DNA of 64,000 bases from CAZFQG01 sp964520785. Lineage in GTDB: Bacteria; Planctomycetota; Planctomycetia; Pirellulales; Thermoguttaceae. Positions 8,524-19,600 of this stretch are shown in pieces. The stretch is taken from NCBI GenBank assembly GCA_964520785.1, contig CAZFQG010000004.1:1-64000 (forward strand), given 5' to 3'. The first letter of the stretch is position 1. Each line of letters starts with the position of its first letter. Position numbers and translations under genes: made by a program. The notes below the pieces were generated by a model that ran no database searches, was not told the DNA's origin, and saw only the letters and a list, made by a program, of their open reading frames with translations.

Positions 8524-8966
8524 TACGGACGCTGGTGCTAATCACCCTCATCGCCGTGTTGATCGGATGCGGCGGAGGATTGGAACGAATTCCCCTTTCC
8601 GGAACGGTGACCTTCAACGGTAAGCCGATCGAGGACGGCCAAATCCGGTTCATGCCGAAGGAGGATACCAAAATGCCTCTGACGGTGGAACCGATCAAGA
8701 ACGGCGAATACGATACCTCCACTACCGGCGGCGTTCCCGTCGGGAGGTACCAGGTCCAGTTTTTCTCGTACGATACCCGCTATCCCGAGCCGTCCGGTCC
8801 CGGCGCCGCCGACCGGCCCCAGTTGCTCCCGCCGAGCTGCAATTATCAGTCGAAGTACGAAATCGAGGTGGAATCGGGTCAGCGGGGATTCACCAAGGAT
8901 TTCGAGTTGACCGGGGTGATGGTCGCCCCCACCGGAAACTGGGGCGGGGGTGCGCCCCCGCAATAA
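8520..8966 (+). CDS. Small lipoprotein following DUF1559
   Basis: 148-residue predicted lipoprotein. The N-terminus MIRTLVLITLIAVLIGC ends in a lipobox (L-I-G-C), so acylation by Lgt (encoded at 16650) is expected. After the Cys comes a beta-rich domain starting IPLSGTVTFNGKPIEDGQIR, the carboxypeptidase-regulatory-like type very common in planctomycete lipoproteins encoded beside DUF1559 genes. The start ATG overlaps the previous stop (ATGA); an in-frame ATG nine bases upstream is also possible. The last codons (WGGGAPPQ) lie in a GC hairpin. It probably acts with the DUF1559 protein at the envelope; the molecular function is unknown. Confidence 0.82.
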   Translation: MIRTLVLITLIAVLIGCGGGLERIPLSGTVTFNGKPIEDGQIRFMPKEDTKMPLTVEPIKNGEYDTSTTGGVPVGRYQVQFFSYDTRYPEPSGPGAADRPQLLPPSCNYQSKYEIEVESGQRGFTKDFELTGVMVAPTGNWGGGAPPQ

Positions 8967-9065
8967 CGCAGGCTTGCAAGCCTGACCCGGCGGGATGCTA
9001 AAAAACAAGCTGCCGGTGGAACGGAGTGTTCTCGCGGATGCGGTGATCGAAAGGTGACCGCATCC
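8944..9065. repeat. Three palindromes between lipoprotein and DUF1559 genes
   Basis: GCGGGGG-4-CCCCCGC spans the lipoprotein stop region (8944-8961). CAGGCTTGCAAGCCTG (8969-8984) is a perfect 16-base palindrome. GGATGCGGT and ACCGCATCC (9036-9044, 9057-9065) form a 9-bp stem with a 12-base loop. None is followed by a T-run, so they look more like REP-type elements or mRNA end structures than intrinsic terminators. Confidence 0.5.
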
Positions 9066-9146
9066 CCGAATGTTGGCTATTTTGAACGAAGTGAAGGAAG
9101 TCGGGGACCGGCTTTCCCGGATTAGAACGCCAGGAGTCCATGAACC

Positions 9147-10046
9147 ATGAAACGCCGCGGTTTTACCCTTGTTGAGCTACTGGTCGTTATCGCGATTATC
9201 GGGATACTGATCGCGCTTCTGCTGCCGGCGGTCCAGGCCGCGCGGGAGGCCGCGCGGCGGATGCAGTGCGCCAGTAACTTCAAACAGGTGGGGATCGCGT
9301 CCCACTCCTACCACAACGCGATCGGATCGTTCCCGACGGGAACGTTCATGACCGCCCGCGGCACCTGCTCGGAGGTGAGGCCGAACTACTACTATTCCGG
9401 CTGGGGTTGGGGCGCGTTCCTCTTGCCGTACCTGGATCAGGTCCCGCTCTACGAGCGGTTCGATTTCAAGCTTGCCGACTACAACACCGGAGTGAGCTTC
9501 GTTGCCAGCGCGGAGTTCGTCAATACGTACCTCTGCCCGTCGGATCCGGTCGGCCCGTCACTTGTCTCCAGCACCGGCCGCGGTTCCAACGGCCCATTGC
9601 CGGAGGAGGACAACGCCAACACGAACATGGCCGGCGTCGCCGATAGCCGCGACTGGCGGTGCGACGCGCAATGGCCCAGGCTCGACGGCAACGGAATGCT
9701 CTACAGCTTTTCGAAAGTGAAGGTGAGCGAGGTGACCGACGGGACGAGCAACACTTTCCTTATTGGAGAAATACCCAACGACGTCCGAAACCGCCACCGG
9801 GGGCAGTTCTACGTCTCCTGGAATATCTGGGGAACCCACAACCCGATCAACCTGGCCCTGCGCCTGCCGGACTCCAACCCGTGGTCCAGTGCCTCGTACA
9901 GTTTTGGGAGCCATCACCCGGGCGGATGCCACTTCGTCTTCGCCGACGGGAGTACGCAGTTCATCTCCGAGGACATCGCCTACGATATCTACCAGGCGCT
10001 GGCCACCCGTGCGGGAGGAGAAGTGATCGAGGGGTGGGGAGAATAG
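9147..10046 (+). CDS. DUF1559 domain protein
   Basis: Third pseudopilin-like protein of the window (299 aa), with prepilin motif KRRGFTLVELLVVIAIIGIL, PAVQAAREAARRMQC and the C-terminal H-H-P-G-G ... FADGS motif (about residues 258-272). AGGAG at 9132-9136 stands 10 bases before this ATG; an out-of-frame ATG at 9140 is ignored. It is closely similar to the sialidase-coupled DUF1559 protein, from which the palindrome-rich gap separates it. There is no coupled lipoprotein downstream; the next gene is convergent. The function is taken from the family only: probably an envelope or pseudopilus component. Confidence 0.9.
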   Translation: MKRRGFTLVELLVVIAIIGILIALLLPAVQAAREAARRMQCASNFKQVGIASHSYHNAIGSFPTGTFMTARGTCSEVRPNYYYSGWGWGAFLLPYLDQVPLYERFDFKLADYNTGVSFVASAEFVNTYLCPSDPVGPSLVSSTGRGSNGPLPEEDNANTNMAGVADSRDWRCDAQWPRLDGNGMLYSFSKVKVSEVTDGTSNTFLIGEIPNDVRNRHRGQFYVSWNIWGTHNPINLALRLPDSNPWSSASYSFGSHHPGGCHFVFADGSTQFISEDIAYDIYQALATRAGGEVIEGWGE

Positions 10047-10100
10047 TTGTTTTGCGCCAGTGTTAAGGCGGGCTTAGGAGGGTCGGCCCGGTCCGCGAAG

Positions 10101-10952
10101 TCAGGCGTTTACCAGTTCCTTGAAGCGCGCCATGATGTCGCGTGTGATGGGCCCGGGCAGGCCGTCGCCGATGGGGCGGCTGTCGATCTTCACGACCGGG
10201 ACGACCTCGGCCGCGGTTCCGGTAAGGAAAACCTCGTCGGCGATATAGAGGTCGTGTTTCGTCAAGGGGCGCTCCACGACCTCAAGACCGGCTTCTTCGG
10301 CCAGTTCCATGACGGCATCCCGCGTGATCCCCTCCAGAATGCCGGCGTCGTTCGGAGGCGTTTGCACGAGCCCATCGCGAACCGCGAAGACATTGTCACC
10401 GGTGCATTCCGCGACTTCCCCCTTGTGGTTGAGCATCAGCGCCTCGACGCAGCCCGCCTGAAGTCCCTCGATCTTCGCCAAAATGTTGTTGAGGTAGTTG
10501 AGTGACTTGATCCGGGGGCTCAGCGCGGCCGGATGATTTCGGATGACGCTGACCGTGATGATTTCGAGCCCCTTCTCGTAGTATTCCTGCGGATACAGCG
10601 CGATTTTGTCGGCGATGATGATCACTTGTGGATCCCGACAGCGGTTCGGATCGAGCCCCAGCGTGCCTGCGCCTCGCGTGACGATGAGGCGGATGTACCC
10701 GTCCGTAATGCCGTTGGCCGCGAGGGTCCGTTCGACCGCCTCGGCCATTTCATCCGGTTCAATCGGGATTTTCAACAGGATTGCCTGCGCCGAATCGTAC
10801 AGCCGCTTCAGATGCTCCTTTAGCCGGAATACGGTCCCCCCGTAACTTCGAATTCCTTCAAAGACACCGTCCCCATAAAGCAACCCATGGTCAAAAACGC
10901 TGATTCTGGCGTCCGCCTTGTCGACCAGATCGCCGTTGATAAAGATTTTCAA
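10101..10952 (-). CDS. ilvE: Branched-chain amino acid aminotransferase, class IV
   Basis: PLP-dependent transaminase of fold type IV, which would interconvert branched-chain amino acids and their 2-oxo acids. Seen: the FDHGLLYGDGVFEGIRSY start typical of the family, the lysine-containing stretch PRIKSLNYLNNILAK (PLP Lys), E-x-G-x-N-V-F-type AECTGDNVFAV, and GTAAEVVPV near the end. Length 283 aa matches the family (~285). The start is a TTG at 10952 with GGGAG 8 bases upstream. The open frame extends further upstream, but that sequence is not protein-like for this family. D-amino-acid transaminases share the fold; the IlvE call rests on overall similarity. Confidence 0.82.
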   Translation of the reverse strand: MKIFINGDLVDKADARISVFDHGLLYGDGVFEGIRSYGGTVFRLKEHLKRLYDSAQAILLKIPIEPDEMAEAVERTLAANGITDGYIRLIVTRGAGTLGLDPNRCRDPQVIIIADKIALYPQEYYEKGLEIITVSVIRNHPAALSPRIKSLNYLNNILAKIEGLQAGCVEALMLNHKGEVAECTGDNVFAVRDGLVQTPPNDAGILEGITRDAVMELAEEAGLEVVERPLTKHDLYIADEVFLTGTAAEVVPVVKIDSRPIGDGLPGPITRDIMARFKELVNA

Positions 10953-11073
10953 AACGGGAACTCCCAAGTTGCGAGGATTCGCTCGAAGCGGCCGTGACGA
11001 ACGGCCGGTGACATGCCGGAGGCGAATACTAGGTTGTCCATGACCAAACGGACCATCCGAAACCCCGTACGGT

Positions 11074-11859
11074 TCAGGTTTCCCGCTGGATGCATCCGTC
11101 CACCAAGCGTACCACGCGATCCGCCTCGGCGGCGATGGCCGGGTCATGGGTCACCATCACTATAGTGAGGTTCCGGTTCCGGTTCAAGTTCTCAAGAAGG
11201 CTCAGAATTTCACGGCCCGTCTCGCGGTCCAGGTTTCCGGTCGGCTCATCGGCGAGAAGGACCTCCGGTTCGGTAATGAGGGCCCTGGCGATCGCGGCGC
11301 GCTGCATTTCCCCGCCGGAAAGCTCTCGCGGTTTATGCTTCAGCCGGTGTTCCAAGCCGACCGTTCCCAGGATTTCAGCGGCCTTTTCGCGGTAAGCCCT
11401 CTTGTTCCATAGATATTGAAAAACGGATTCGCGGATCATCAAGGGCGCGAGGACGTTCTCCAGCGTGTTCAACTCCGGCAGGAGGTGGTAGAACTGGAAA
11501 ACCATCCCGAAATCGCGATTGCGGATCACGTCGCGGCGCCGGGCCGGCAGGTTGTCTATGCGTTCCCCCCGGAAGTGGATTTCCCCCTGATCAGGGGAAT
11601 CTAGTGTCCCTAAAAGATGTAGGAATGTGCTTTTTCCGGAGCCGCTCTGTCCAACGATCGCGACGAACTCGCCGTCGCGGACACGGATGGAGGCGTCTTT
11701 GAGAACCGGGATTTCGACCGACTGCTTTCGGTACTTTTTCGCGACTTCCCGGGCCTCGAGTACGGTGGCGGCGAGAGATTCCCAAGGTTCGTCCGACTCG
11801 TACCGCGTGGCGATATGGGGACCGGTGGAATCGAGGGCACGGACGGAGCATCTACTCAT
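11074..11859 (-). CDS. lolD: LolD-like ABC transporter ATP-binding protein
   Basis: ATPase partner of the FtsX/LolC-like permease encoded directly upstream in the operon. Motifs: Walker A GQSGSGKST (about residue 75), Q-loop MVFQFYHLLPELNTLENV typical of the LolD/MacB group, signature LSGGEMQRAAIARAL, Walker B VLLADEPTGNLD and the switch His in MVTHD. The ATG overlaps the permease stop by eight bases, so translation is coupled. About 30 extra residues precede the conserved core. In other bacteria such complexes extract lipoproteins from the inner membrane or export cell-surface substrates; which of these applies here cannot be told. Confidence 0.85.
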   Translation of the reverse strand: MSRCSVRALDSTGPHIATRYESDEPWESLAATVLEAREVAKKYRKQSVEIPVLKDASIRVRDGEFVAIVGQSGSGKSTFLHLLGTLDSPDQGEIHFRGERIDNLPARRRDVIRNRDFGMVFQFYHLLPELNTLENVLAPLMIRESVFQYLWNKRAYREKAAEILGTVGLEHRLKHKPRELSGGEMQRAAIARALITEPEVLLADEPTGNLDRETGREILSLLENLNRNRNLTIVMVTHDPAIAAEADRVVRLVDGCIQRET

Positions 11860-13387
11860 AACGGAGAGCCTCTACCGGGTGGAGCGCCGCGGCGCGGCGC
11901 GCGGGGAAGACGGCGGCGGCCACCGCGATAGCTAACGCGCCAAAGACAATCCAGGCAACCGTCGGCGGGTCGACGATCGTTGGTATTTTGAAAAAATAGT
12001 AAACGGACGGGTCGAAGACCTCATGACCCATGAGTTTGCCGAGGGCATCCGCGATTTCGTTGATATAGCGCACGAAGACAAGACCCAGGATGAGTCCGAC
12101 CCCGGAGCCGACCAAGCCGAGAGAAAGCCCGTAGGCGAGGAATATCTGCATCACTCCGTGCCTCGACGCTCCCAGCGCCTTCAAAATTCCCACGTCGCGA
12201 GTCTTTTCGACGACGATCATGAAGAAGATCGCCAGAATGCCGAAGCCGGCGACCGCGATAATCAAAAACAGCAGAACATTGAGGATTGCCGTCTCCAACT
12301 GGACGGCATGGAGGACGGCGCTTTGTTTGTCCTTCCAGGTTTGAACGTGATACAGCTCCTGCGGGAAAGCCCCGGCGATCGCGTCGCGGACCGCATTGAG
12401 GTCGGTTCCCGGCTTGAGTTTGATCTGGATGGAATTTACGCGGCCGATTCCGTTACTCGGATCGATCATCCCCCGCCATCGCTGCATTTCCTGAATGGGA
12501 ATGAAGACGAAGTTGGAATCGTATTCGCTCATTTTGCTTTCGTAGAAGTCGACGATCGTCAGGTTCTGGCTCACCGCCGCGGGGGGCGTGCCGGCGTTGG
12601 GGAACGTCAATTTGACGTCGTCCCCGGGAATCAGGAGGAATTGATCCTTGCCGGCCGTATCGCGGAAGCTCGCCAGAGCGATTCCCATGACGATTCCCGG
12701 GTGTTGTTCTTCAGCCGGATCGAACACGGTCTCGGCCGGCTGCGTCGCGGCGGCGAAGGGGTCGTGGTAGCTCGGCTTGGCGGTCGCGAGCGATTCCGCG
12801 TCGGATTTCGTCCTGGTGCGCTTCGCCATTCGCCGCTCGAACGCCTCGTACTCGGCCATCCGACGTCGATGCGGCCAACCGGCCTCGCGCATCGCCGGTC
12901 GGTCCTTGGCGTCCTTACCGGCCTGGTAGTCTTTCGTGTCGTAGCCCCCGTCCTCCAGGCTAAAGGTCATGGTCCTCCGTTTGGAGGGGTGCTGAAGGTA
13001 CTTCCCGAAGTCGCTTACCGACCCTTGCGTCTGCGAATCGATCCCGATAATGGTAACCGGACGGGTGATCCAGTTCTCCCCATGCAAGCGGAAATTCAGA
13101 ACGCCGGGTACCACTACCGTCGGGGTCATTCCCACGATGTGCTCCCCCGCGACCGCTTGAATCTGGTCCATGTGCCACTGCGCGTCGTGGAACCCGTTGA
13201 GGGTGCGCGACTCGAAAATGACGTCGGAGAGGATTCCGTGGATGCGGTCGCGCATCTCGGTAGTGAACCCGGACATGACCGCGTTGACGACGATCATCGT
13301 GGCGACGCCCAGCGTGACGCTGATGATACATGCCAGGGCGATGTACCGCGTCTTCAAATAGCGCCAGCAAAGAAGGGCTTTGTACAT
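11852..13387 (-). CDS. FtsX/LolC-family ABC permease
   Basis: Membrane subunit of the ABC exporter with the adjacent ATPase. One N-terminal membrane segment (YIALACIISVTLGVATMIVVNAVMSGF in part) precedes a long periplasmic domain of about 300 residues. Three C-terminal segments follow, with the FtsX-family motif EKTRDVGILKALGAS and an end PARRAAALHPVEALRYE. The periplasmic domain contains a charged insertion (RRRMAEYEAFERRMAKRTRT). The start is set at the ATG giving MYKALLCWRYLKTRYIAL; the frame is open further upstream but without a better start, and no strong ribosome binding site is seen. It is 511 aa, somewhat longer than E. coli LolC/LolE (about 400 aa) because of the insertion. Confidence 0.8.
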   Translation of the reverse strand: MYKALLCWRYLKTRYIALACIISVTLGVATMIVVNAVMSGFTTEMRDRIHGILSDVIFESRTLNGFHDAQWHMDQIQAVAGEHIVGMTPTVVVPGVLNFRLHGENWITRPVTIIGIDSQTQGSVSDFGKYLQHPSKRRTMTFSLEDGGYDTKDYQAGKDAKDRPAMREAGWPHRRRMAEYEAFERRMAKRTRTKSDAESLATAKPSYHDPFAAATQPAETVFDPAEEQHPGIVMGIALASFRDTAGKDQFLLIPGDDVKLTFPNAGTPPAAVSQNLTIVDFYESKMSEYDSNFVFIPIQEMQRWRGMIDPSNGIGRVNSIQIKLKPGTDLNAVRDAIAGAFPQELYHVQTWKDKQSAVLHAVQLETAILNVLLFLIIAVAGFGILAIFFMIVVEKTRDVGILKALGASRHGVMQIFLAYGLSLGLVGSGVGLILGLVFVRYINEIADALGKLMGHEVFDPSVYYFFKIPTIVDPPTVAWIVFGALAIAVAAAVFPARRAAALHPVEALRYE

Positions 13388-13522
13388 AATCCGACCAATT
13401 CGCTCCCATATTTGGGGTGAGGTGGCAAGTAAAATGCGGACTATAGCAAAGTCCGCCTGCTGAAGCGAGGTGAGTTTTTTCGTGCAGGAAGGGAAAGCCG
13501 GCCGATTGCGAGGAAACAATGG

Positions 13523-13551
13523 TTGACGCGATTGGGGGCGGCTGATAAACT
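13523..13551 (+). promoter_or_regulatory. Candidate promoter for ppdK
   Basis: TTGACG and TAAACT with a 17-base spacer, about 200 bases upstream of the dikinase start, in the divergent gap to the permease gene. Confidence 0.45.
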
Positions 13552-13758
13552 GTTGCGTTCTATTTCGGGACTACCTCCGCCTCGAGCGTTGGTAGTTGCC
13601 ATTTTGCCCATTTTGCCGCTTTTCCAGGGTGAGCGGCTCGAAGGATGTGTTCATCCCCCCCCGCCTCCGGTACTTACGCGCCGGAATTTTTGAGCGGATT
13701 CCATATACAACCAGTTTCGAATAGAGTTTTTCCAATTATTTCAAAAAGGGAATTCTGA

Positions 13759-16485
<2,727 letters not shown>

Positions 16486-16537
16486 GCCATCGCGGTCGAT
16501 CAAGTAAATGCGTTAAGGGAACTTCCCGGTTCCAATC

Positions 16538-16566
16538 TTGACGGGATTTCCTTATCTCCCTATAGT
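16538..16566 (+). promoter_or_regulatory. Promoter for lgt
   Basis: TTGACG and TATAGT with a 17-base spacer, a near-consensus sigma70 promoter. The expected start point (~16573) falls inside the hairpin described next, so the lgt transcript would begin within or just after it. Confidence 0.6.
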
Positions 16567-16608
16567 CAAGGGTCGTCGGACGTACTCGGCGACCCTTGTC
16601 GTCTTTCT
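16567..16608 (+). terminator. Hairpin downstream of ppdK / at lgt 5' end
   Basis: CAAGGGTCG pairs perfectly with CGACCCTTG (9 bp, 14-base loop), followed by a moderately T-rich stretch (TCGTCTTTCTT). It could act as the ppdK terminator while overlapping the lgt promoter's start point. Confidence 0.5.
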
Positions 16609-16649
16609 TGCACTATCCGCTTTCCGCCTGCCAAACGGTTGTAAAACCC

Positions 16650-17945
16650 ATGTTGCGGACGCTTTTTCATATTCCCACCCAAATCGGGGAGGTCCCGCTG
16701 TTCGGTTTTGGGGTGTTCTTTTGGCTGTGGTGTGCCGGGGCGATCTTGTTCCTGGTGCTGCAATGGAAGAAGCAGGGGTGGAACCGGGAGTTGTCGTCCT
16801 CGCTCTTGTTTCTGGTCGTGGTCGGGTTGGTAATCGCGTTCATCTTGCCGGCGGTCACGAAACCGGAGGGCATCCCGGTCCGAGGTTACGGCACGATGTT
16901 GTTTATCGCGATCGTTTCGTCCACGGCGCTGTGTATCTTCCGGGGCCGCTCGCGAGGCTATTCTCCGGACACGGTGATCTCGTTCGTCTTCTGGCTTTGC
17001 GTCTGCGGAATCATCGGCGCTCGGGTCTTCTACGTCGTCGAGTATTGGGAGGAATTCAGGGAAAGGGTGCTTGCCGGAAACGTCGGTGTTCTGTTCAACG
17101 TCGCGGACGGCGGAATCGTCGTGTACGGTTCGTTGATCGGAGGTCTGATCGGGTTGGTCGTATTCACGCGCAAGCATAAGCTGCCTTTCTTGGCGACCTG
17201 CGATCTGATTGCTCCGGCGATGATGTTGGGGTTGGCCATCGGCCGAATCGGCTGCCTGTTCAACGGATGTTGCTACGGCGGCCACTGCGAATTGCCGTGG
17301 GCGGTGACCTTTCCCACGAACAGCCCTCCGTACGAAAGCCAAGTGGAACGCGGAGAAGTCTATGGATTTCGGGTCAGTGGCGATCCGGATAGACCACCGG
17401 TCGTTTTGGACGTCAGACCCGGCTCCCCGGCCGGCGAAGCCGGGCTGAAAAAGGGAGACGTCATCGAGAACCTCGACGGCTTCGCGATTCGTTCCTGTCG
17501 AGATGTGTCCAGCGTCCTGCGATTCCAGACATACCCGAAGAAGGCGCCGGTCGTCATTACGACCGCGGAAGGCGACGAAATCAAGATTCCTGCCGTGCCG
17601 GTGAGGCCCCGGAGTCTTCCCATTCACCCGACGCAACTCTATAGTTCGCTCAACGCGTTCGCCATTCTGCTCATCCTCCTCGCGGTTGAAGGGCGTCTAC
17701 GGCGCGAGGGAGAACTCTTCTGCTTGATGCTCGTTCTCTACGCCCCGATGCGTTTCATTCTCGAAATCATCCGTACGGACGAGGCGGAGGCCCTGGGGAC
17801 GTCCTTCAGTATTTCGCAGAACATCAGTATCGCCGTCATTCTCGGCGTCGTTCTCTTCTGGTGGTTCTACCTGCGGAAGACTCCTCCGCGGAAGCACCGG
17901 AGCGTTCTCGCGAGGAGCGAAGAGGTGAAGGTGCCCACGGGCTGA
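16650..17945 (+). CDS. lgt: Prolipoprotein diacylglyceryl transferase with inserted PDZ domain
   Basis: Polytopic membrane enzyme that transfers diacylglycerol from phosphatidylglycerol to the lipobox Cys of lipoproteins. Family blocks: VRGYGTMLFIA, DGGIVVYGSLIGGLIG (Tyr where E. coli Lgt has the essential His103), GRIGCLFNGCCYGGHC with the conserved Arg, then HPTQLYSSL and FILEIIRTDE. Between GGHCELPWAVTFP (residue ~222) and HPTQLY (~326) lies an insertion whose core (residues ~238-322) reads as a PDZ domain: VVLDVRPGSPAGEAGLKKGD, then VIENLDGFAI and a KIPAVPVRPR end. At 431 aa it is longer than ordinary Lgt (~270-300). ATG 16650 is used; upstream alternatives lack a better ribosome binding site. 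It is expected to process lipoproteins such as the one at 8520. Confidence 0.88.
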   Translation: MLRTLFHIPTQIGEVPLFGFGVFFWLWCAGAILFLVLQWKKQGWNRELSSSLLFLVVVGLVIAFILPAVTKPEGIPVRGYGTMLFIAIVSSTALCIFRGRSRGYSPDTVISFVFWLCVCGIIGARVFYVVEYWEEFRERVLAGNVGVLFNVADGGIVVYGSLIGGLIGLVVFTRKHKLPFLATCDLIAPAMMLGLAIGRIGCLFNGCCYGGHCELPWAVTFPTNSPPYESQVERGEVYGFRVSGDPDRPPVVLDVRPGSPAGEAGLKKGDVIENLDGFAIRSCRDVSSVLRFQTYPKKAPVVITTAEGDEIKIPAVPVRPRSLPIHPTQLYSSLNAFAILLILLAVEGRLRREGELFCLMLVLYAPMRFILEIIRTDEAEALGTSFSISQNISIAVILGVVLFWWFYLRKTPPRKHRSVLARSEEVKVPTG

Positions 17946-18017
17946 CCCCGGCGCTCGGAACGGGGGGAGCGGAGCCGAGACTCCCTTCCGGGGGACAGGG
18001 ACGAGCCATGGGCGAAA

Positions 18018-18563
18018 CTACCCGCGGCCGGTCTTCATCGCGTGCCGGTTACGCGCCCACGCGGCCGCGGCCCACAGGATTCGGACCGCGATATTTCCCG
18101 CGACCGCGGCGAACGCGCCGAAAATCAGCGAACCGGTCCACAGGTACAGACTGTTCTTCATCAACCACGGCAGGGGGCTTTCGTGAGAGAGTAACCCGAA
18201 GATACCATCTTCGATTCCGGAGTTCAAAATCAGGAATTTTCCAACCTGGTGTTCGGCCCAATAGATGGGAACGGCCGTCACCGGGTTCGTGACCCAACAG
18301 GCGGCGAGCGCAATCGGCAGGTTCACGCCAAGAATGAGGCAACCGATCGCGCACATCAGCATTTGGAACGGAATCGTCGGCGTGAAGGCGACGAAGAGTC
18401 CTAACGAGAGCCCTCCCGCGACGGAATTGACATCGAACCTCCATATGTGGCGTCCGAAGATGCGGTCTCCGAGAACCCGGTGAATGTACGTTTCGCGCAG
18501 CGCGTGCCGCATCCTGCGTTGTCTGCGCCGCCAAATGACTCGCCACTTCCTTAAGCTTCTCAT
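18018..18563 (-). CDS. DUF2062 domain membrane protein
   Basis: 181-residue inner-membrane protein of the DUF2062 family. Basic N-terminus (WRRRQRRMRHALRE), then GGLSLGLFVAFTPTIPFQMLM, ANLPIALAACWVTNPVTAVPIYW-like blocks (F-x-P-x-x-P-F-Q and N-P-x-T-x-x-P-x-Y are family signatures) and a C-terminal hydrophobic segment. DUF2062 domains occur alone or fused to glycosyltransferases; the biochemical role is unknown. It is convergent with lgt and in the same direction as the DUF4405 gene upstream. Confidence 0.78.
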   Translation of the reverse strand: MRSLRKWRVIWRRRQRRMRHALRETYIHRVLGDRIFGRHIWRFDVNSVAGGLSLGLFVAFTPTIPFQMLMCAIGCLILGVNLPIALAACWVTNPVTAVPIYWAEHQVGKFLILNSGIEDGIFGLLSHESPLPWLMKNSLYLWTGSLIFGAFAAVAGNIAVRILWAAAAWARNRHAMKTGRG

Positions 18564-18686
18564 TTTCCGGATTTCAATAGAACGCCGACATTGTACGATC
18601 CATTCGACAAGCTTCCTCGAGGAAACCGAAGACGTGTCAGAAAGGCCGCGAATGGGTAAGAAATGAATCGGTCGCGGGCCCGTTCC

Positions 18687-19559
18687 TCAAGGAGTTCGCG
18701 GCCCTTTCTTCGGCTCGTCCAGTTCCTCGTGATCAGGACTTTCGTCGAGGTCGCGTTGCCAACTTCTCCCGAAGCCGGCACCACCACCGCCACCGCCACC
18801 GCCACCACCACCACCGCGGCCGAAGCCTCCGCCTCCGCCTCCGCCTGGTCCGAGTCCTCGACCGCCGCCACGGCCGAAACCGCCACCCTCGCGCGGCTCT
18901 GCGCCGCCGTTCCCCGGCCCTCTTCCCGGACGGCTTGGCGCACCGGAGATTTCGGGAAACCGTTTCCGAATCAGCGCGTGAATATCGCGGGGCGTGGAGG
19001 CGTTCTCGTTCGCCAGCTCGGCCATCGTGACGGAGGGGTCGCTGATAACCAGGCCGTCTTCTTGAAGGCCGGAGACTACCTCGTCCAGCGGCAGTTGGAT
19101 CGTCCGCGCAAAGGCCTCCAGGGTGAGTTCTTCCGCGTGTGGCCGCGGTGCCCTCTCCAATTCGCGTTCCCAGTAATCCTTGATTTGGGTGTTCCATACC
19201 ATGATCGTACTAAAGGGTGGGATCGACGAAAACGCGCCGAAGAAGAACACCGCGGCAACGGCGATGGATGTCGCTATCTCCACCTTGAGGTTCAGCCCGG
19301 CGCCGGTCTTGTTCTTGATATAGCTCCAAAAAATCGTCCAGTTGAAGTAGAGGTGCCAAACGGCGAGGATCAAGACCAGAACGGCGATATTGGTATGGAC
19401 CGCCTGCCATTGGTCCTTGCTCAACCCGGAAAACACCCAACCCGTCCAGTTCGCGACTCTGCCTCGTGGTGTAATGTAGAGAACGATCCCGGAAACAACC
19501 AGGATCGTGAACGTGATTGAAAGCAACAGGGAAACGAATGCCCGAAGATTGAATTTCAT
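18687..19559 (-). CDS. DUF4405-like membrane protein with glycine-rich tail
   Basis: Membrane protein with about three N-terminal transmembrane helices resembling DUF4405/cytochrome b-type bundles. His in WQAVHTN and in VWHLYFNW could be heme ligands. After residue ~115 follows a soluble part with an LTLEAFARTIQLPLDEVVSGL segment. Next is a long Gly/Arg/Phe tail (about residues 205-265, GGGFGRGGG-type repeats) and a charged end. The start ATG has GAGGA 7 bases upstream. The tail is encoded by a trinucleotide-like repeat and is probably length-variable. Function unknown; a redox or electron-transfer membrane role is a guess from the fold. Confidence 0.62.
   Translation of the reverse strand: MKFNLRAFVSLLLSITFTILVVSGIVLYITPRGRVANWTGWVFSGLSKDQWQAVHTNIAVLVLILAVWHLYFNWTIFWSYIKNKTGAGLNLKVEIATSIAVAAVFFFGAFSSIPPFSTIMVWNTQIKDYWERELERAPRPHAEELTLEAFARTIQLPLDEVVSGLQEDGLVISDPSVTMAELANENASTPRDIHALIRKRFPEISGAPSRPGRGPGNGGAEPREGGGFGRGGGRGLGPGGGGGGGFGRGGGGGGGGGGGGAGFGRSWQRDLDESPDHEELDEPKKGPRTP
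18778..18850 (-). repeat. Low-complexity CCACCG/CCTCCG tract encoding poly-Gly
   Basis: Runs of CCACCG and CCTCCG units (plus strand) encode the glycine-rich tail of the DUF4405-like protein. Simple-sequence tracts like this expand and contract readily. Confidence 0.85.
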
Positions 19560-19600
19560 GATTATTCCTCATTTTCCTCATTCGGCAGGTTATCGGGCCG

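Noticed and set aside
12023..13420. 465-codon plus-strand frame opposite the FtsX-like permease
   Set aside because: Highly charged antisense translation without any domain; the permease has family motifs at both ends.
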